A stretch of DNA of 64,000 bases from the NCBI GenBank assembly GCA_017940255.1, contig JAGAZB010000030.1:1-64000 (forward strand). Reading direction: 5' to 3'. Position 1 is the stretch's first letter. Each line of letters begins with the position of its first letter. Below are positions 32,716-41,241 of this stretch, in pieces. The translations under genes and the position numbers were made by a program. The stretch comes from Treponema sp. GTDB lineage: Bacteria; Spirochaetota; Spirochaetia; Treponematales; Treponemataceae. The notes beneath the pieces were generated by a model. It saw nothing but the letters and a program-made list of their open reading frames with translations, was not told the DNA's origin and searched no databases.

Positions 32716-33969
32716 ATGATTTATCCTAGAGTATTTTTGAATAAAAACGAAGAGAAAGAAATTCAGCAGGGTTTTCCATGGGTTTTTAATAACGAAATTT
32801 CCTATATCAAGCATAGAAAAACGGAAAAAGAAGAATGGAAACACGAGTCTCTTTCTGAATGTACAGTTGAAGACGGAAGTCCGGTTGAAGTTTATTCTAA
32901 GGCCGGGGGATTTTTAGGCACTGGAATCTTAAATAAGAAATCTAAAATTACAGTCCGCATTTTTGCTCAGGAAAATGCAGCTAATGTTTATGAAGATATT
33001 GACGCATTTTGGGAACACAGAGTGGGTGAGGCTGCAGGTTTGCGCCATGCTTATTTTGAAGAAGGGGATTCTTACCGCCTTATTTTTGCGGAAGCTGATT
33101 TAATACCAGGCTTTATTTGTGAACGTTTCTGTACAGAAAACAAAAAGGTTATTCTTGTTGTTCAGTTCCTTTCACTTTCTTGCGAAGTTTTCCGTGAGCC
33201 TTTACTTGCAGCCCTGAAAAAAATCTGCAAGCCTGATGGAATTTACGAGCGCAGTGATGCTCCGGTTCGTGAGAAGGAAGGCCTTCCAATGGTTTCCGGC
33301 TGGCTTGGTTCAAAGCACGAAAGTAAAATCACAATTGTTGAAAACGGCATAAAGCTTTCTGTAGATATTGCTGATGGCCAGAAAACAGGTTACTTCCTTG
33401 ACCAGAAATTTAACCGTGTAGCTGCGGCTTCTTTCTGTAAAGGCCGCCGGGTTCTTGATACCTTTACTCACACAGGTGCTTTTGGTCTTAATGCTGTAAA
33501 GGGTGGCGCAAAAGAAGTTATTTCTGCTGATATTTCAGAAGAAGCTGTTGCAATGGTAAACAGAAATATTGAACTGAACAAGGCCGGCAAGGTAATGTCT
33601 GCTGTTTGCGCTGATGTTTTTGATTTGCTTAAAAAATATGAAGCCGAAAACCAGAAGTTTGATGTAATTATTCTTGACCCTCCTGCCTTTACAAAATCTG
33701 CAAAGATGATTGAAAAGGCTTACGGCGGATACAAAGAAATAAACCTGCGTGCAATGCGTCTTTTGAATAAGGGGGGCATTCTTGTTACCTGTTCCTGTTC
33801 ACATTTTATGGAAAGCCAGATGTTCTGCGATATGATTATGCACGCTGCAATGGACAGTCACCGTCGTGTTCAGATACTGGAAAAACGTGGGGCTGGTCCT
33901 GACCATCCTGTTTTGCTCGGTTATCCAAAGAGCGAATATCTTAAGTGTGTAATCTGTAAGGTTTTGTAG
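32716..33969 (+). CDS. rlmI: RlmI-type rRNA large-subunit cytosine-C5 methyltransferase
   Basis: 417 residues. N-terminal PUA-like domain (about 1-85; PRVFLNKNEEKEIQQGFPWVF is the usual beginning, cut here: FLNKNEEKEIQQGFPW), then a SAM methyltransferase: KTGYFLDQKFNR, VLDTFTHTGAFGL (motif I), SADISEEAV, VIILDPPAFTKS (catalytic region), TCSCSHFM with the catalytic Cys. The family methylates 23S rRNA C1962; the exact position here is inferred. ATG 32716 is preceded by TATAAT seven bases away and has no ribosome site. Confidence 0.88.
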   Translation: MIYPRVFLNKNEEKEIQQGFPWVFNNEISYIKHRKTEKEEWKHESLSECTVEDGSPVEVYSKAGGFLGTGILNKKSKITVRIFAQENAANVYEDIDAFWEHRVGEAAGLRHAYFEEGDSYRLIFAEADLIPGFICERFCTENKKVILVVQFLSLSCEVFREPLLAALKKICKPDGIYERSDAPVREKEGLPMVSGWLGSKHESKITIVENGIKLSVDIADGQKTGYFLDQKFNRVAAASFCKGRRVLDTFTHTGAFGLNAVKGGAKEVISADISEEAVAMVNRNIELNKAGKVMSAVCADVFDLLKKYEAENQKFDVIILDPPAFTKSAKMIEKAYGGYKEINLRAMRLLNKGGILVTCSCSHFMESQMFCDMIMHAAMDSHRRVQILEKRGAGPDHPVLLGYPKSEYLKCVICKVL

Positions 33970-33974
33970 AAAGA

Positions 33975-34030
33975 TTATCGGGGCAATCCCGATAATAACA
34001 TTCCAGTCATTGCCGTGTTCAAGACGGCAA
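33975..34030 (+). terminator. Two adjacent hairpins between rlmI and miaA
   Basis: TTATCGGG/CCCGATAA (33975-33995) and TTGCCGT/ACGGCAA (34010-34030). Neither is followed by a T-run; the second begins with GTCATTGCC like the element at 45844-45883. They may act as transcript stabilisers or be mobile palindromes. Confidence 0.4.
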
Positions 34031-34051
34031 ACTATGAGAGGAATCAATAAA

Positions 34052-34990
34052 TTGTCAAAATCAAATTACAACTGCGTAATAGTTTTAGGCCCCACCGCGG
34101 TAGGGAAAACTTCTATTGGAGTTGCCCTTGCAGACCATTTTAATGGTGAAATTATTTCTGCCGACTCCCGACAAACTTACCGCCACCTTGATATAGGTTC
34201 GGGAAAAGACCTGGATGAGTACAATGTGGACGGCCGGCCTGTACCATATCATCTTATAGATATTACAGAGCTTCCTGCAGAATACAATGTTTATAACTAT
34301 CAGCAGGATTTTTACAGAGTTTTTAAGGAAATCAGCTCTCGTGGAAAGCTTCCGGTTGTTGTCGGCGGTACGGGCATGTATTTAGACGCAATTGTGCGTG
34401 ACTATCAGCTTGTAATTCTTCCAGAAAATAAAAAACTGCATGAAGAGCTTGAAGCAACTCCTTTGGAAGAGCTTGCGGCCCGCCTTTTACGAGAGCAGCC
34501 AGATTTACACACCTTGTGCGATCTTCAGGAAAAAGACCGGGTTATAAAAGCTCTTGAAATTATCGAAGCAAAAAAACAGGGGATTGAATCTACCTCGGTT
34601 CAGCGGCCCGAAATAAAACCATTTATTATTGGCACAAGTCTTCCTCGTCCCCAGCTTTGGGAAAATATTTCTATCAGATTAAAAGAACGCCTTGAAAACG
34701 GCATGATAGAAGAGGTGAAGGGAATACATGATTCTGGAATAACTTGGGAACGCCTTGAAAAACTAGGACTTGAATACCGCTTCTGTTCTCTTTATCTGCA
34801 GGGTAAAATTGAATCAAAAGAAGAATTATACGAAAAGCTTTTTATTGCTATCCGCCAGTTTGCCAAACGCCAGGAAACCTGGTTCCGCATGATGGAAAAG
34901 AAGGGTGTAGAAATAAACTGGCTAGACTCTGGAACAAAACCTCAAAGAATCACCCAGGCAATTGATATAGTTGAAAAGATTTTTGAATAA
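34052..34990 (+). CDS. miaA: tRNA dimethylallyltransferase
   Basis: 312 residues. Adds a dimethylallyl group to A37 of tRNAs reading UNN codons. P-loop LGPTAVGKTSIG (residues about 11-22), SADSRQTYRHLDIGSGKD (cut: SADSRQTYR, GSGKD), VVGGTGMYLDAI, and the C-terminal IAIRQFAKRQETWFR tRNA-binding helix. I chose TTG at 34052, which has AGAGGA nine bases upstream; an ATG at 34034 is in frame but follows a palindrome and has no ribosome site. The stop is followed by a long inverted repeat. Confidence 0.93.
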   Translation: MSKSNYNCVIVLGPTAVGKTSIGVALADHFNGEIISADSRQTYRHLDIGSGKDLDEYNVDGRPVPYHLIDITELPAEYNVYNYQQDFYRVFKEISSRGKLPVVVGGTGMYLDAIVRDYQLVILPENKKLHEELEATPLEELAARLLREQPDLHTLCDLQEKDRVIKALEIIEAKKQGIESTSVQRPEIKPFIIGTSLPRPQLWENISIRLKERLENGMIEEVKGIHDSGITWERLEKLGLEYRFCSLYLQGKIESKEELYEKLFIAIRQFAKRQETWFRMMEKKGVEINWLDSGTKPQRITQAIDIVEKIFE

Positions 34991-35025
34991 AAGTAATTAA
35001 AAAAAATCGTGCGAACGTAAGTGGA

Positions 35026-35197
35026 TTAAAAATTGCAACTGAAAATCAGAATGACGTGAGCGGAGCAAGATTGAAAAGTCATTCCAAAGCCGGGCCGAAG
35101 GCCAAAATAAAATAACATTCTTATACGGCTTTGGCCCATGACTTTTCAAGATTGCGCAGCGGAAGTCTTTCTGATTTTCAGCTTCAGTGAATTTTTA
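35026..35197. repeat. Imperfect long inverted repeat between two convergent genes
   Basis: Left arm about 35026-35092, right arm about 35126-35197, loop about 33 bases. Matched blocks include CTGAAAATCAGAA with TTCTGATTTTCAG, TTGAAAAGTCA with TGACTTTTCAA, and CCAAAGCCG with CGGCTTTGG. It could be a bidirectional transcript end or a small palindromic mobile element. No reading frame of note in 34991-35232. Confidence 0.65.
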
Positions 35198-35232
35198 GAA
35201 AGACTTCCCCGCAGCGGAAGCGTATTATATTT

Positions 35233-35451
35233 CTAAGCGTTAGCTGCCATTTTTACGGTTTCAGTGATTTCAGTAAGATATCCAGTGCGGATGCAGCTGT
35301 CAAAAAGTTCACGAGAAATGTAATCTGTTTTTACATCCTCATAGCCGTCCATATCACGTACGATTTTTACAACAAAACCGTCTTCCATTTCACGCAGGAT
35401 TGTCATGTAGTCTGTGTTCTTTCCAATGCTTTTAAGAGTGTAACTTTTCAT
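35233..35451 (-). CDS. Small protein of unknown function
   Basis: 72 residues, ATG 35451 with GGGAGGAAATG ten bases upstream; the longer frame to 35547 would start inside a dispersed repeat. Soluble, mixed charge, with KIVRDMDGYEDVKTDYISRELFDSC in the middle (cut: RDMDGYEDVKTDYIS). No domain recognised. It stands alone between a long inverted repeat and a GAAA-loop hairpin repeat, convergent with miaA. Confidence 0.6.
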   Translation of the reverse strand: MKSYTLKSIGKNTDYMTILREMEDGFVVKIVRDMDGYEDVKTDYISRELFDSCIRTGYLTEITETVKMAANA

Positions 35452-35497
35452 TTTTTCATTTCCTCCCTTGTGTAAGGCCGCCTGGGCGGCCGGTGTT

Positions 35498-35546
35498 CTA
35501 TAGCAAACCGTTAAAAAAATTGCGAAAGCAATTTTTAGGTTTACCA
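35498..35546 (+). repeat. Dispersed hairpin repeat AATTGCGAAAGCAATT, copy 2
   Basis: TAGCAAACCGTTAA, then AAATTGC-GAAA-GCAATTT, then AGGTTTA, matching 10986-11030 in opposite orientation. The two copies lie 24 kb apart. Confidence 0.65.
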
Positions 35547-35639
35547 CCTTAAAAAATGATTGTTTTTATGAGTTTTACTTAAAATACCCACATTACTATC
35601 ATTTTCGGTTATAATAAAAATAACATTAGGAGTTTTTAT

Positions 35640-36390
35640 GATTTTTGATGCACATTTTCACCTTCCTGTGTGTTTAGAGCGCAATCTTCCTCTTTATAAT
35701 GATGAAGAATATGCCGCCTTGTCTTGTGCGCATTCAAAAGAATAATGGGAAATCCAGAGTGACTTTATCAGTCAGTATTTTTTGTCATACGGCCTGCATC
35801 CTCAGTCTGCAATAGATTCAACAGAAGAAAGCATAAAAAAATCTGCAGATTTCCTTGAAAAACTTATTCAGGAAAGAAAAGTAAAGGCAATCGGGGAAGC
35901 TGGCTTTGATTATTTTACCCCCGAATACAAAGCAAGCTCTGTAATGCAGGAAAAAATGTGGCAGATTCAGCTGGAGTTTGCTCTTTTTTATAAATTGCCC
36001 CTTGTAGTTCATTGCTGAAAGGCCAATCACAAGCTTTTTGAATATTCAAAAGAACTTAAAAAATGTCCTGCTGTCCTTTTTCATTCCTTTATGGGCCCAG
36101 CCAGGGAAGCCCTGAGTCTTTGTAATCATCAGATTAATGCCTTCTTTTCTTTTGGCAAGCAGCTGATGAATAACAACAAAAAAGCCATAGATTGTGTAAA
36201 AAGTCTTCCAATAAAAAATCTTCTTTTAGAAACAGATGCTCCTTTTCAAACCTTAAAAGGTGAGGTAAATACCTTGCCCCAAGAAATTCTTGATGTTTAT
36301 AAAGAAGCTGCAAAAATAAGAGAAGAAAAATCCTTTGATGCCTTTTGTGTAACTTTGGAAGAAAATATGTGTTCTTTATTATATGAATGA
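35640..36390 (+). pseudogene. TatD-family metal-dependent hydrolase broken by two in-frame stops
   Basis: One frame from ATG 35640 (TAGGAG upstream) to TGA 36390 encodes about 249 codons of a TatD-type hydrolase: FDAHFHLP with the metal-binding HxH, GEAGFDYF, PLVVHC, LFHSFMGPA, LLLETDAPFQ. Two stops interrupt it: TAA at 35742-35744 (in HSKE-stop-WEIQ) and TGA at 36016-36018 (in VVHC-stop-KANHK, where relatives have arginine). Both are one C-to-T change from a plausible codon (CAA and CGA). The frame and the catalytic residues are otherwise kept, so inactivation is recent, or the stops are read through. The TGA end overlaps the lepB promoter. Confidence 0.75.
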
Positions 36391-36415
36391 CATTATGGCT
36401 AAAAAAAGCTATACT
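36387..36415 (+). promoter_or_regulatory. lepB promoter giving a leaderless start
   Basis: ATGACA (36387-36392), 17-base spacer, TATACT (36410-36415); the ATG at 36422 is six bases on. The -35 overlaps the last codons of the broken tatD gene. Confidence 0.5.
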
Positions 36416-36421
36416 ATGAAT

Positions 36422-38146
36422 ATGAACACAACAAAAGAATATAAAAGTTTACTGTATAAAAGCTATATAAACCTTGGAGCTGCACTTCTTTTTTCGCTCC
36501 TTCTTTTTCCAATACATTTTGATATTTCAGCTCTGGCCTTTCCTGTTGCAGCCTGCTACACAGCTTTAGTAATTTATCTTTCTCTTTTTAAGACTTTACT
36601 AAAAACTGATGGTTCAAGAATTTTTGCTGTTATAAAGCTTACGGAATATCTTCCTTATGTTCTTTTTATCACATTTATTCTGCGCCGGGCAGGAAATTTC
36701 GGAACTCCATTCTGGTATGATGTAATTACTGTTATTTTATGGTTTGTGATTTTTGTTCTGTCTTATTTAACAAGCCGTGTTTTATATCCAAAGAAAAACA
36801 CAAAAATAGTACAGGGCTGGGCAATTCCTCCAAAGGAAAGAAAGTTTAAGGGCGGCCTTTTTATACTTACAGAAGCTGCCAGCTGGGTAGATGCCCTTGT
36901 CTGGTCTATCTTTACAATCCTCATTTTCCAGATTTTCTTTTTACAGCTTTATGAAATTCCTTCAGAATCTATGGTTCCAACTTTTTTGATTAAAGACCGT
37001 GCTTTTGTTTCAAAAATAGACTGTGGACCAAAATTTCCTCTTACAGATGTAGGTCTTCCTAATTTTAGAAAATACAAGAGGGGAGATACAATCGTTTTGC
37101 GCAATCCCCACTATACAATAGACCGAAAATCTGAAGTAAAAACTGTTACAAGTCAGCTGATTTACATGCTTTCTATTATGACAGTAAACTTAAATAAAGA
37201 TGATAATGGCGAACTCAAAGCTGATCCTCTGGTAAAAAGAATTACAGGTTTGCCTGGTGAACAGCTTGTAATGCAGGACGGCGTTCTTTATACCCGCACT
37301 TCTTCCAGTGATGAATTCGAAGCTTCTAAAATTGATGAAAAATATGCAATGTGGAATCTTTCTGCACTTCCTGCAAAAATCCGTCAGAATGTGCAGACTT
37401 TCCCGCTTTCTTCTTCTGATTATGACCGTATGCTTGATTTTGAAGAAAAGCGCCGCTCTTACGACTTAGATGCCGCTGCAGTTCAGGCAAAGGCTCTTTG
37501 TCTTCGTCTTGAAAATCTTGCCTTTAAGGATAATCTGAATGGCAAATTTACTGCTCCAGACTTGTTTGAATATTATCTTTTCCGCGATGTTCAGGATATT
37601 TCCCGCCGTGTGATTACTCAGGATGGTGGAACAAAGTGGTTTAGTGATTTTCTAACCTCCTGGATTCCTGCAAAAGACCAGGTGCGCGATATGTATGCAG
37701 AATCAAACTACCGTCTTAATGTGATGACAAAAATTACTTTTGGACAGCTTGTAGTCCGCTATGCAGAACTCTTTATGAACAGTGCGAGTGCTGCTACTTA
37801 TTCATCAGATTCAGAACTTAACGAGTATTATGAAATGGCTGAAAATCTAAACTGGTACATTCAGAGTCTTCTGGATGAAAGAAACATGCCTCTCTTCCCG
37901 GCAAATGATGCCCAGGGTAATCCTCAGTACATTCCAAAAAACTGCTATTTTATGATGGGAGACAACCGCTTTAATTCTCTTGATTTGCGCCATGCAAACA
38001 ACCAGACCTTAAAGGCTCTCACAAGTGATGATAAATCTTCTGTTCAGTATTATTCTATGATGGCCCCACAGTACATTAACAAAAAGTACATCATAGGAAA
38101 GCCAGTCTTCCGCTTCTGGCCGCTTAACCGTTTTGGGAAGGTGTAA
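36422..38146 (+). CDS. lepB: Signal peptidase I with a large insert
   Basis: 574 residues from ATG 36422 (in-frame ATGs at 36383, 36395 and 36416 have no ribosome site). Cleaves signal peptides of exported proteins. Five probable membrane spans occupy the first about 175 residues. Catalytic Ser183 lies in IPSESMVPT, the general-base Lys272 in DPLVKRITGLPGE, and box E GDNRFNSLDLRH begins at 513. Between the Lys box and box E are about 215 residues with no counterpart in ordinary signal peptidases (250-320 residues in total); they are charged and probably periplasmic. Convergent with secA. Confidence 0.85.
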   Translation: MNTTKEYKSLLYKSYINLGAALLFSLLLFPIHFDISALAFPVAACYTALVIYLSLFKTLLKTDGSRIFAVIKLTEYLPYVLFITFILRRAGNFGTPFWYDVITVILWFVIFVLSYLTSRVLYPKKNTKIVQGWAIPPKERKFKGGLFILTEAASWVDALVWSIFTILIFQIFFLQLYEIPSESMVPTFLIKDRAFVSKIDCGPKFPLTDVGLPNFRKYKRGDTIVLRNPHYTIDRKSEVKTVTSQLIYMLSIMTVNLNKDDNGELKADPLVKRITGLPGEQLVMQDGVLYTRTSSSDEFEASKIDEKYAMWNLSALPAKIRQNVQTFPLSSSDYDRMLDFEEKRRSYDLDAAAVQAKALCLRLENLAFKDNLNGKFTAPDLFEYYLFRDVQDISRRVITQDGGTKWFSDFLTSWIPAKDQVRDMYAESNYRLNVMTKITFGQLVVRYAELFMNSASAATYSSDSELNEYYEMAENLNWYIQSLLDERNMPLFPANDAQGNPQYIPKNCYFMMGDNRFNSLDLRHANNQTLKALTSDDKSSVQYYSMMAPQYINKKYIIGKPVFRFWPLNRFGKV

Positions 38147-38165
38147 TTTCAAAGTATTCGTTAAT

Positions 38166-38260
38166 AAAAAAAATGGAGGTGCTCCCGCAAAAACCTGTCT
38201 GTTGAACTGCAGAAAAAAGCAGTTCCCAGCCAGAACTTTGCTCCGCACCTCCATTTTTTT
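38166..38260. terminator. Large bidirectional terminator-like structure between lepB and secA
   Basis: AAAAAAAATGGAGGTGC pairs with GCACCTCCATTTTTTT, a long stem flanked by A- and T-runs that would stop transcription from either side. The about 60-base apical part contains a second hairpin, AACTGC/GCAGTT (about 38204-38224), so the whole folds as a branched stem. Confidence 0.75.
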
Positions 38261-38296
38261 AGTGCAAAACTAAATTAAAGTACTTCCCAAATTGTT

Positions 38297-41143
38297 TTAT
38301 CTTCCGTGGCACTGCTTATATTTCTTTCCGCTTCCACATGGACAAGGATCATTACGGCCAACCTTTGGCATTGTACGGCGAACTGTTACGTTATCGCCCT
38401 GTGAACGCTGATTCATTGCGCTTCCGGCAGCCTGTCTTCTAGCCTGGTCTCCATTAAAAGAAGACTGAGCACTACGCTGAGCCTGAGCCGCAGCCTGCTG
38501 ATGTGAATTAGAACCTGCCATCTGTGCGGCTGTGTTGCCAGCTTCGTTATGCTGGGCATTCATGCCACGCTGCTGAGCTTCTGCCATACGTCGGCGTGCT
38601 TCTGCGGCCTCTGGCGAAAGCTGGATTCTTACCTTAAATACACGGCTCATTACAGTTTTACGGATAGTTTCAAGCATCTGGTCAAAGATATTGAAACCAT
38701 CAATCTTGTATTCTGTAAGAGGGTTCTTTGAACCATAAGAACGCAGGGCTACAGCTTCGCGCAAACCTTCCAGTGTTTCCAACTGGTCAAGCCACTTGCG
38801 GTCTATAATCTGAACATACTGGTAGCGGATAAACATATTAAAGTTTTCCTTTCCAGCAAGTGTTTCTTTTTCTGTAATATCATTCTGAAGATGAGCGAGC
38901 AGGGCCTCTTTTGTAAGGCTTTCTGCAGGCAGCTGTACTCCAAATGTATCGCGAATGCGTTCGTTCAATTCTGCAAGTGGAACTGAAGAATTCTTGTTAT
39001 GCTTTGCAGCATCTTCATATTCTTCAAACATTTCTTCAACTTCATCAATAGCGTTGTTCATAATACGCTTTGAAAGTTCATTATCAGCAAGAATTTCGTC
39101 ACGATTCTGATAGATTACAGTTCTCTGTTCGTTCAGAACATCGTCGTAATCAAGCAAATGTTTTCGGATTTCAAAGTTGCGGTCTTCTACCTTCTGCTGA
39201 GCCTTTTCAATTCCCTTGTTCAACCATGGGTGGTCAATAGGTTCTCCTGGCTGCATACCAATACGGCTCATCATAACCTTCATGCGTTCTCCACCAAAGA
39301 GGCGCATAAGGTCATCATCCATAGAAATATAGAACTTAGAACGTCCCGGGTCTCCCTGACGTCCAGAACGACCACGCAGCTGGTTATCAATACGGCGGCT
39401 TTCATGGCGTTCAGAACCAATTACATACAAACCGCCGGCGGCACGAACTTCTTCGTAATCCTTTTTCCAGTTTTCTCTTTCAATTTCAAGAGCTGCCTTG
39501 TACTGTTCTTCTGTGGCATTTGTTCCGGCACGCTTACGGGCACGGAATTCAGGGTTACCACCAAGCTTAATATCGGTACCACGACCAGCCATGTTTGTTG
39601 CAATTGTAACGGCACCCTTTGCACCGGCTTCGGCAATAATCATAGCTTCGCGGGCATGGTTCTTTGCGTTCAAAACTTCATGGCGGATTCCCTTACGGGT
39701 AAGAAGGGCACTCAAAAGTTCTGATTTTTCTACAGAAACTGTACCAACCAGAACCGGCTGTCCCTTTTCATGAGCGGCTTTAATTTCTGCGGCAATTGCT
39801 TCCCACTTGTCCTGTTCGTTCAGGTAAACCTCGTCGTTTTCGTCCTTGCGGGCTACAGGCAGGTTTGTAGGAATAGCTACGACGTCCAGACCATAAATCT
39901 TGTTGAATTCAACTGCTTCGGTTGCGGCTGTACCGGTCATACCAGAAAGCTTGTCGTACATACGGAAGAAGTTCTGGAAGGTGATTGTAGCCATGGTACG
40001 GTTGCGCTGGGCAATCTTAATGTGCTCCTTTGCTTCAATAGCCTGGTGTAATCCATCAGAATAACGGCGGCCTTCAAGAACACGACCTGTAAATTCATCA
40101 ATAATTTCTACTTTTCCATCTCTAACAAGATAGTCTACATCATTGTGAAAGAGCAGGTGAGCGCGCAGGGCCTGAGTAAAGTAGTGGGTGTATTCAAAGT
40201 TTTCTTCATCTTCAAGGGAACCTGTAATAAGGTTGTGCTTGTGCAGAATTTCATTGATATGCAGCATACCCTTGTCTGTAAAAGATACACGCTTTGATTT
40301 TTCATCAATTGTGTAGTCACCTTCAATTGCGGCACGCTCTTCTGGAGTCATAAAGGTTTCATCTGGATATTCACCAGTTTTTTCATCCTTTGCAACTTCC
40401 TTAAGCTCGTCTACATATTTATCTACTTCGTGGTACTTGTAAGTATCATCTTCACCAGCACCAGAAATAATAAGTGGTGTACGGGCTTCATCAATCAAAA
40501 TAGAGTCAATTTCGTCGACAATACAGTAGTTAAAGCCACGCTGAACCTTATCTTTAAGGTCAATCTTCATGTTATCGCGAAGATAGTCAAAACCAAATTC
40601 GTTGTTTGTACCGTATGTTACATCGCAGGCATAGGCAGCCTTGCGGGCTTCGTTATCCATTGAAGAAAGAATTGCCCCAACGGTAAGTCCTAGATATGAG
40701 AAAATTGGACGGCGGCTGTTAGCATCGCGTTCAGCAAGGTAATCGTTTACAGTTACAACGTGAACACCTTTGCCTGTAAGTGCGTTAAGGTAGGCTGGTG
40801 CAACGGCAACCAGAGTTTTACCTTCACCAGTCTTCATTTCTGTAATTTTACCCTGGTGCAGGTTAATAGAACCCATAATCTGAACATCAAATGGACGTTC
40901 TCCAATTACACGCCATGAGGCTTCACGACAAAGTGCAAAAGCTTCTGGAAGAATATCATCCAAAGTTTCGCCATTAGCCAGGCGCTCCTTAAATTTTTTA
41001 GTCTGTTCCGGGAATTCTTCCGGTTTAAGTGATTTTGCCCATTCTTCTTTTGCATTTACTTTTTCAAGGATAGGGCGGAGAGCCTTTACGTCTCGGTCAT
41101 TCTGCGAACCGAAAATTGCAGTTAAAACTTTATCGATAAACAT
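38297..41143 (-). CDS. secA: Preprotein translocase ATPase SecA
   Basis: 948 residues. Motor of the Sec pathway at the inner membrane. Walker [13 protein letters not shown] (about 100-111), [15 protein letters not shown] (DEAD-type box), [19 protein letters not shown], and [13 protein letters not shown] (motif VI). The C-terminus has a Q/A-rich linker (about 865-915) and the zinc finger [13 protein letters not shown] that binds SecB or ribosomes. AAGGAA precedes the ATG. Single gene, divergent from the lipoprotein gene at 41242. Confidence 0.97.
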   Translation of the reverse strand: MFIDKVLTAIFGSQNDRDVKALRPILEKVNAKEEWAKSLKPEEFPEQTKKFKERLANGETLDDILPEAFALCREASWRVIGERPFDVQIMGSINLHQGKITEMKTGEGKTLVAVAPAYLNALTGKGVHVVTVNDYLAERDANSRRPIFSYLGLTVGAILSSMDNEARKAAYACDVTYGTNNEFGFDYLRDNMKIDLKDKVQRGFNYCIVDEIDSILIDEARTPLIISGAGEDDTYKYHEVDKYVDELKEVAKDEKTGEYPDETFMTPEERAAIEGDYTIDEKSKRVSFTDKGMLHINEILHKHNLITGSLEDEENFEYTHYFTQALRAHLLFHNDVDYLVRDGKVEIIDEFTGRVLEGRRYSDGLHQAIEAKEHIKIAQRNRTMATITFQNFFRMYDKLSGMTGTAATEAVEFNKIYGLDVVAIPTNLPVARKDENDEVYLNEQDKWEAIAAEIKAAHEKGQPVLVGTVSVEKSELLSALLTRKGIRHEVLNAKNHAREAMIIAEAGAKGAVTIATNMAGRGTDIKLGGNPEFRARKRAGTNATEEQYKAALEIERENWKKDYEEVRAAGGLYVIGSERHESRRIDNQLRGRSGRQGDPGRSKFYISMDDDLMRLFGGERMKVMMSRIGMQPGEPIDHPWLNKGIEKAQQKVEDRNFEIRKHLLDYDDVLNEQRTVIYQNRDEILADNELSKRIMNNAIDEVEEMFEEYEDAAKHNKNSSVPLAELNERIRDTFGVQLPAESLTKEALLAHLQNDITEKETLAGKENFNMFIRYQYVQIIDRKWLDQLETLEGLREAVALRSYGSKNPLTEYKIDGFNIFDQMLETIRKTVMSRVFKVRIQLSPEAAEARRRMAEAQQRGMNAQHNEAGNTAAQMAGSNSHQQAAAQAQRSAQSSFNGDQARRQAAGSAMNQRSQGDNVTVRRTMPKVGRNDPCPCGSGKKYKQCHGR

Positions 41144-41206
41144 TGTTTTTTTCCTTATTTAATATTCTATTATTATAACATTTATTCTTTAAATTTACTA
41201 TAATAA

Positions 41207-41235
41207 TTGTGTTTAGGGCAAGAAAAATATATAAT
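41207..41235 (+). promoter_or_regulatory. Promoter giving a leaderless start for the 41242 gene
   Basis: TTGTGT (41207-41212), 17-base spacer, TATAAT (41230-41235), ATG six bases later. Confidence 0.6.
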
Positions 41236-41241
41236 GTAAAT

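Noticed and set aside
36016-36018. Selenocysteine or programmed readthrough at the TatD TGA
   Set aside because: A second stop of another type (TAA) lies in the same frame, relatives appear to have arginine here, and no stem-loop after the TGA was obvious. Kept as pseudogene.
38166-38260. Signal recognition particle RNA
   Set aside because: Size and hairpin shape are suggestive, but the conserved GGAAGGA-AGCAGCC-type apical motif is absent.
39158-39724. 188-codon plus-strand frame inside secA
   Set aside because: Antisense shadow of a highly conserved gene; no promoter or ribosome site.
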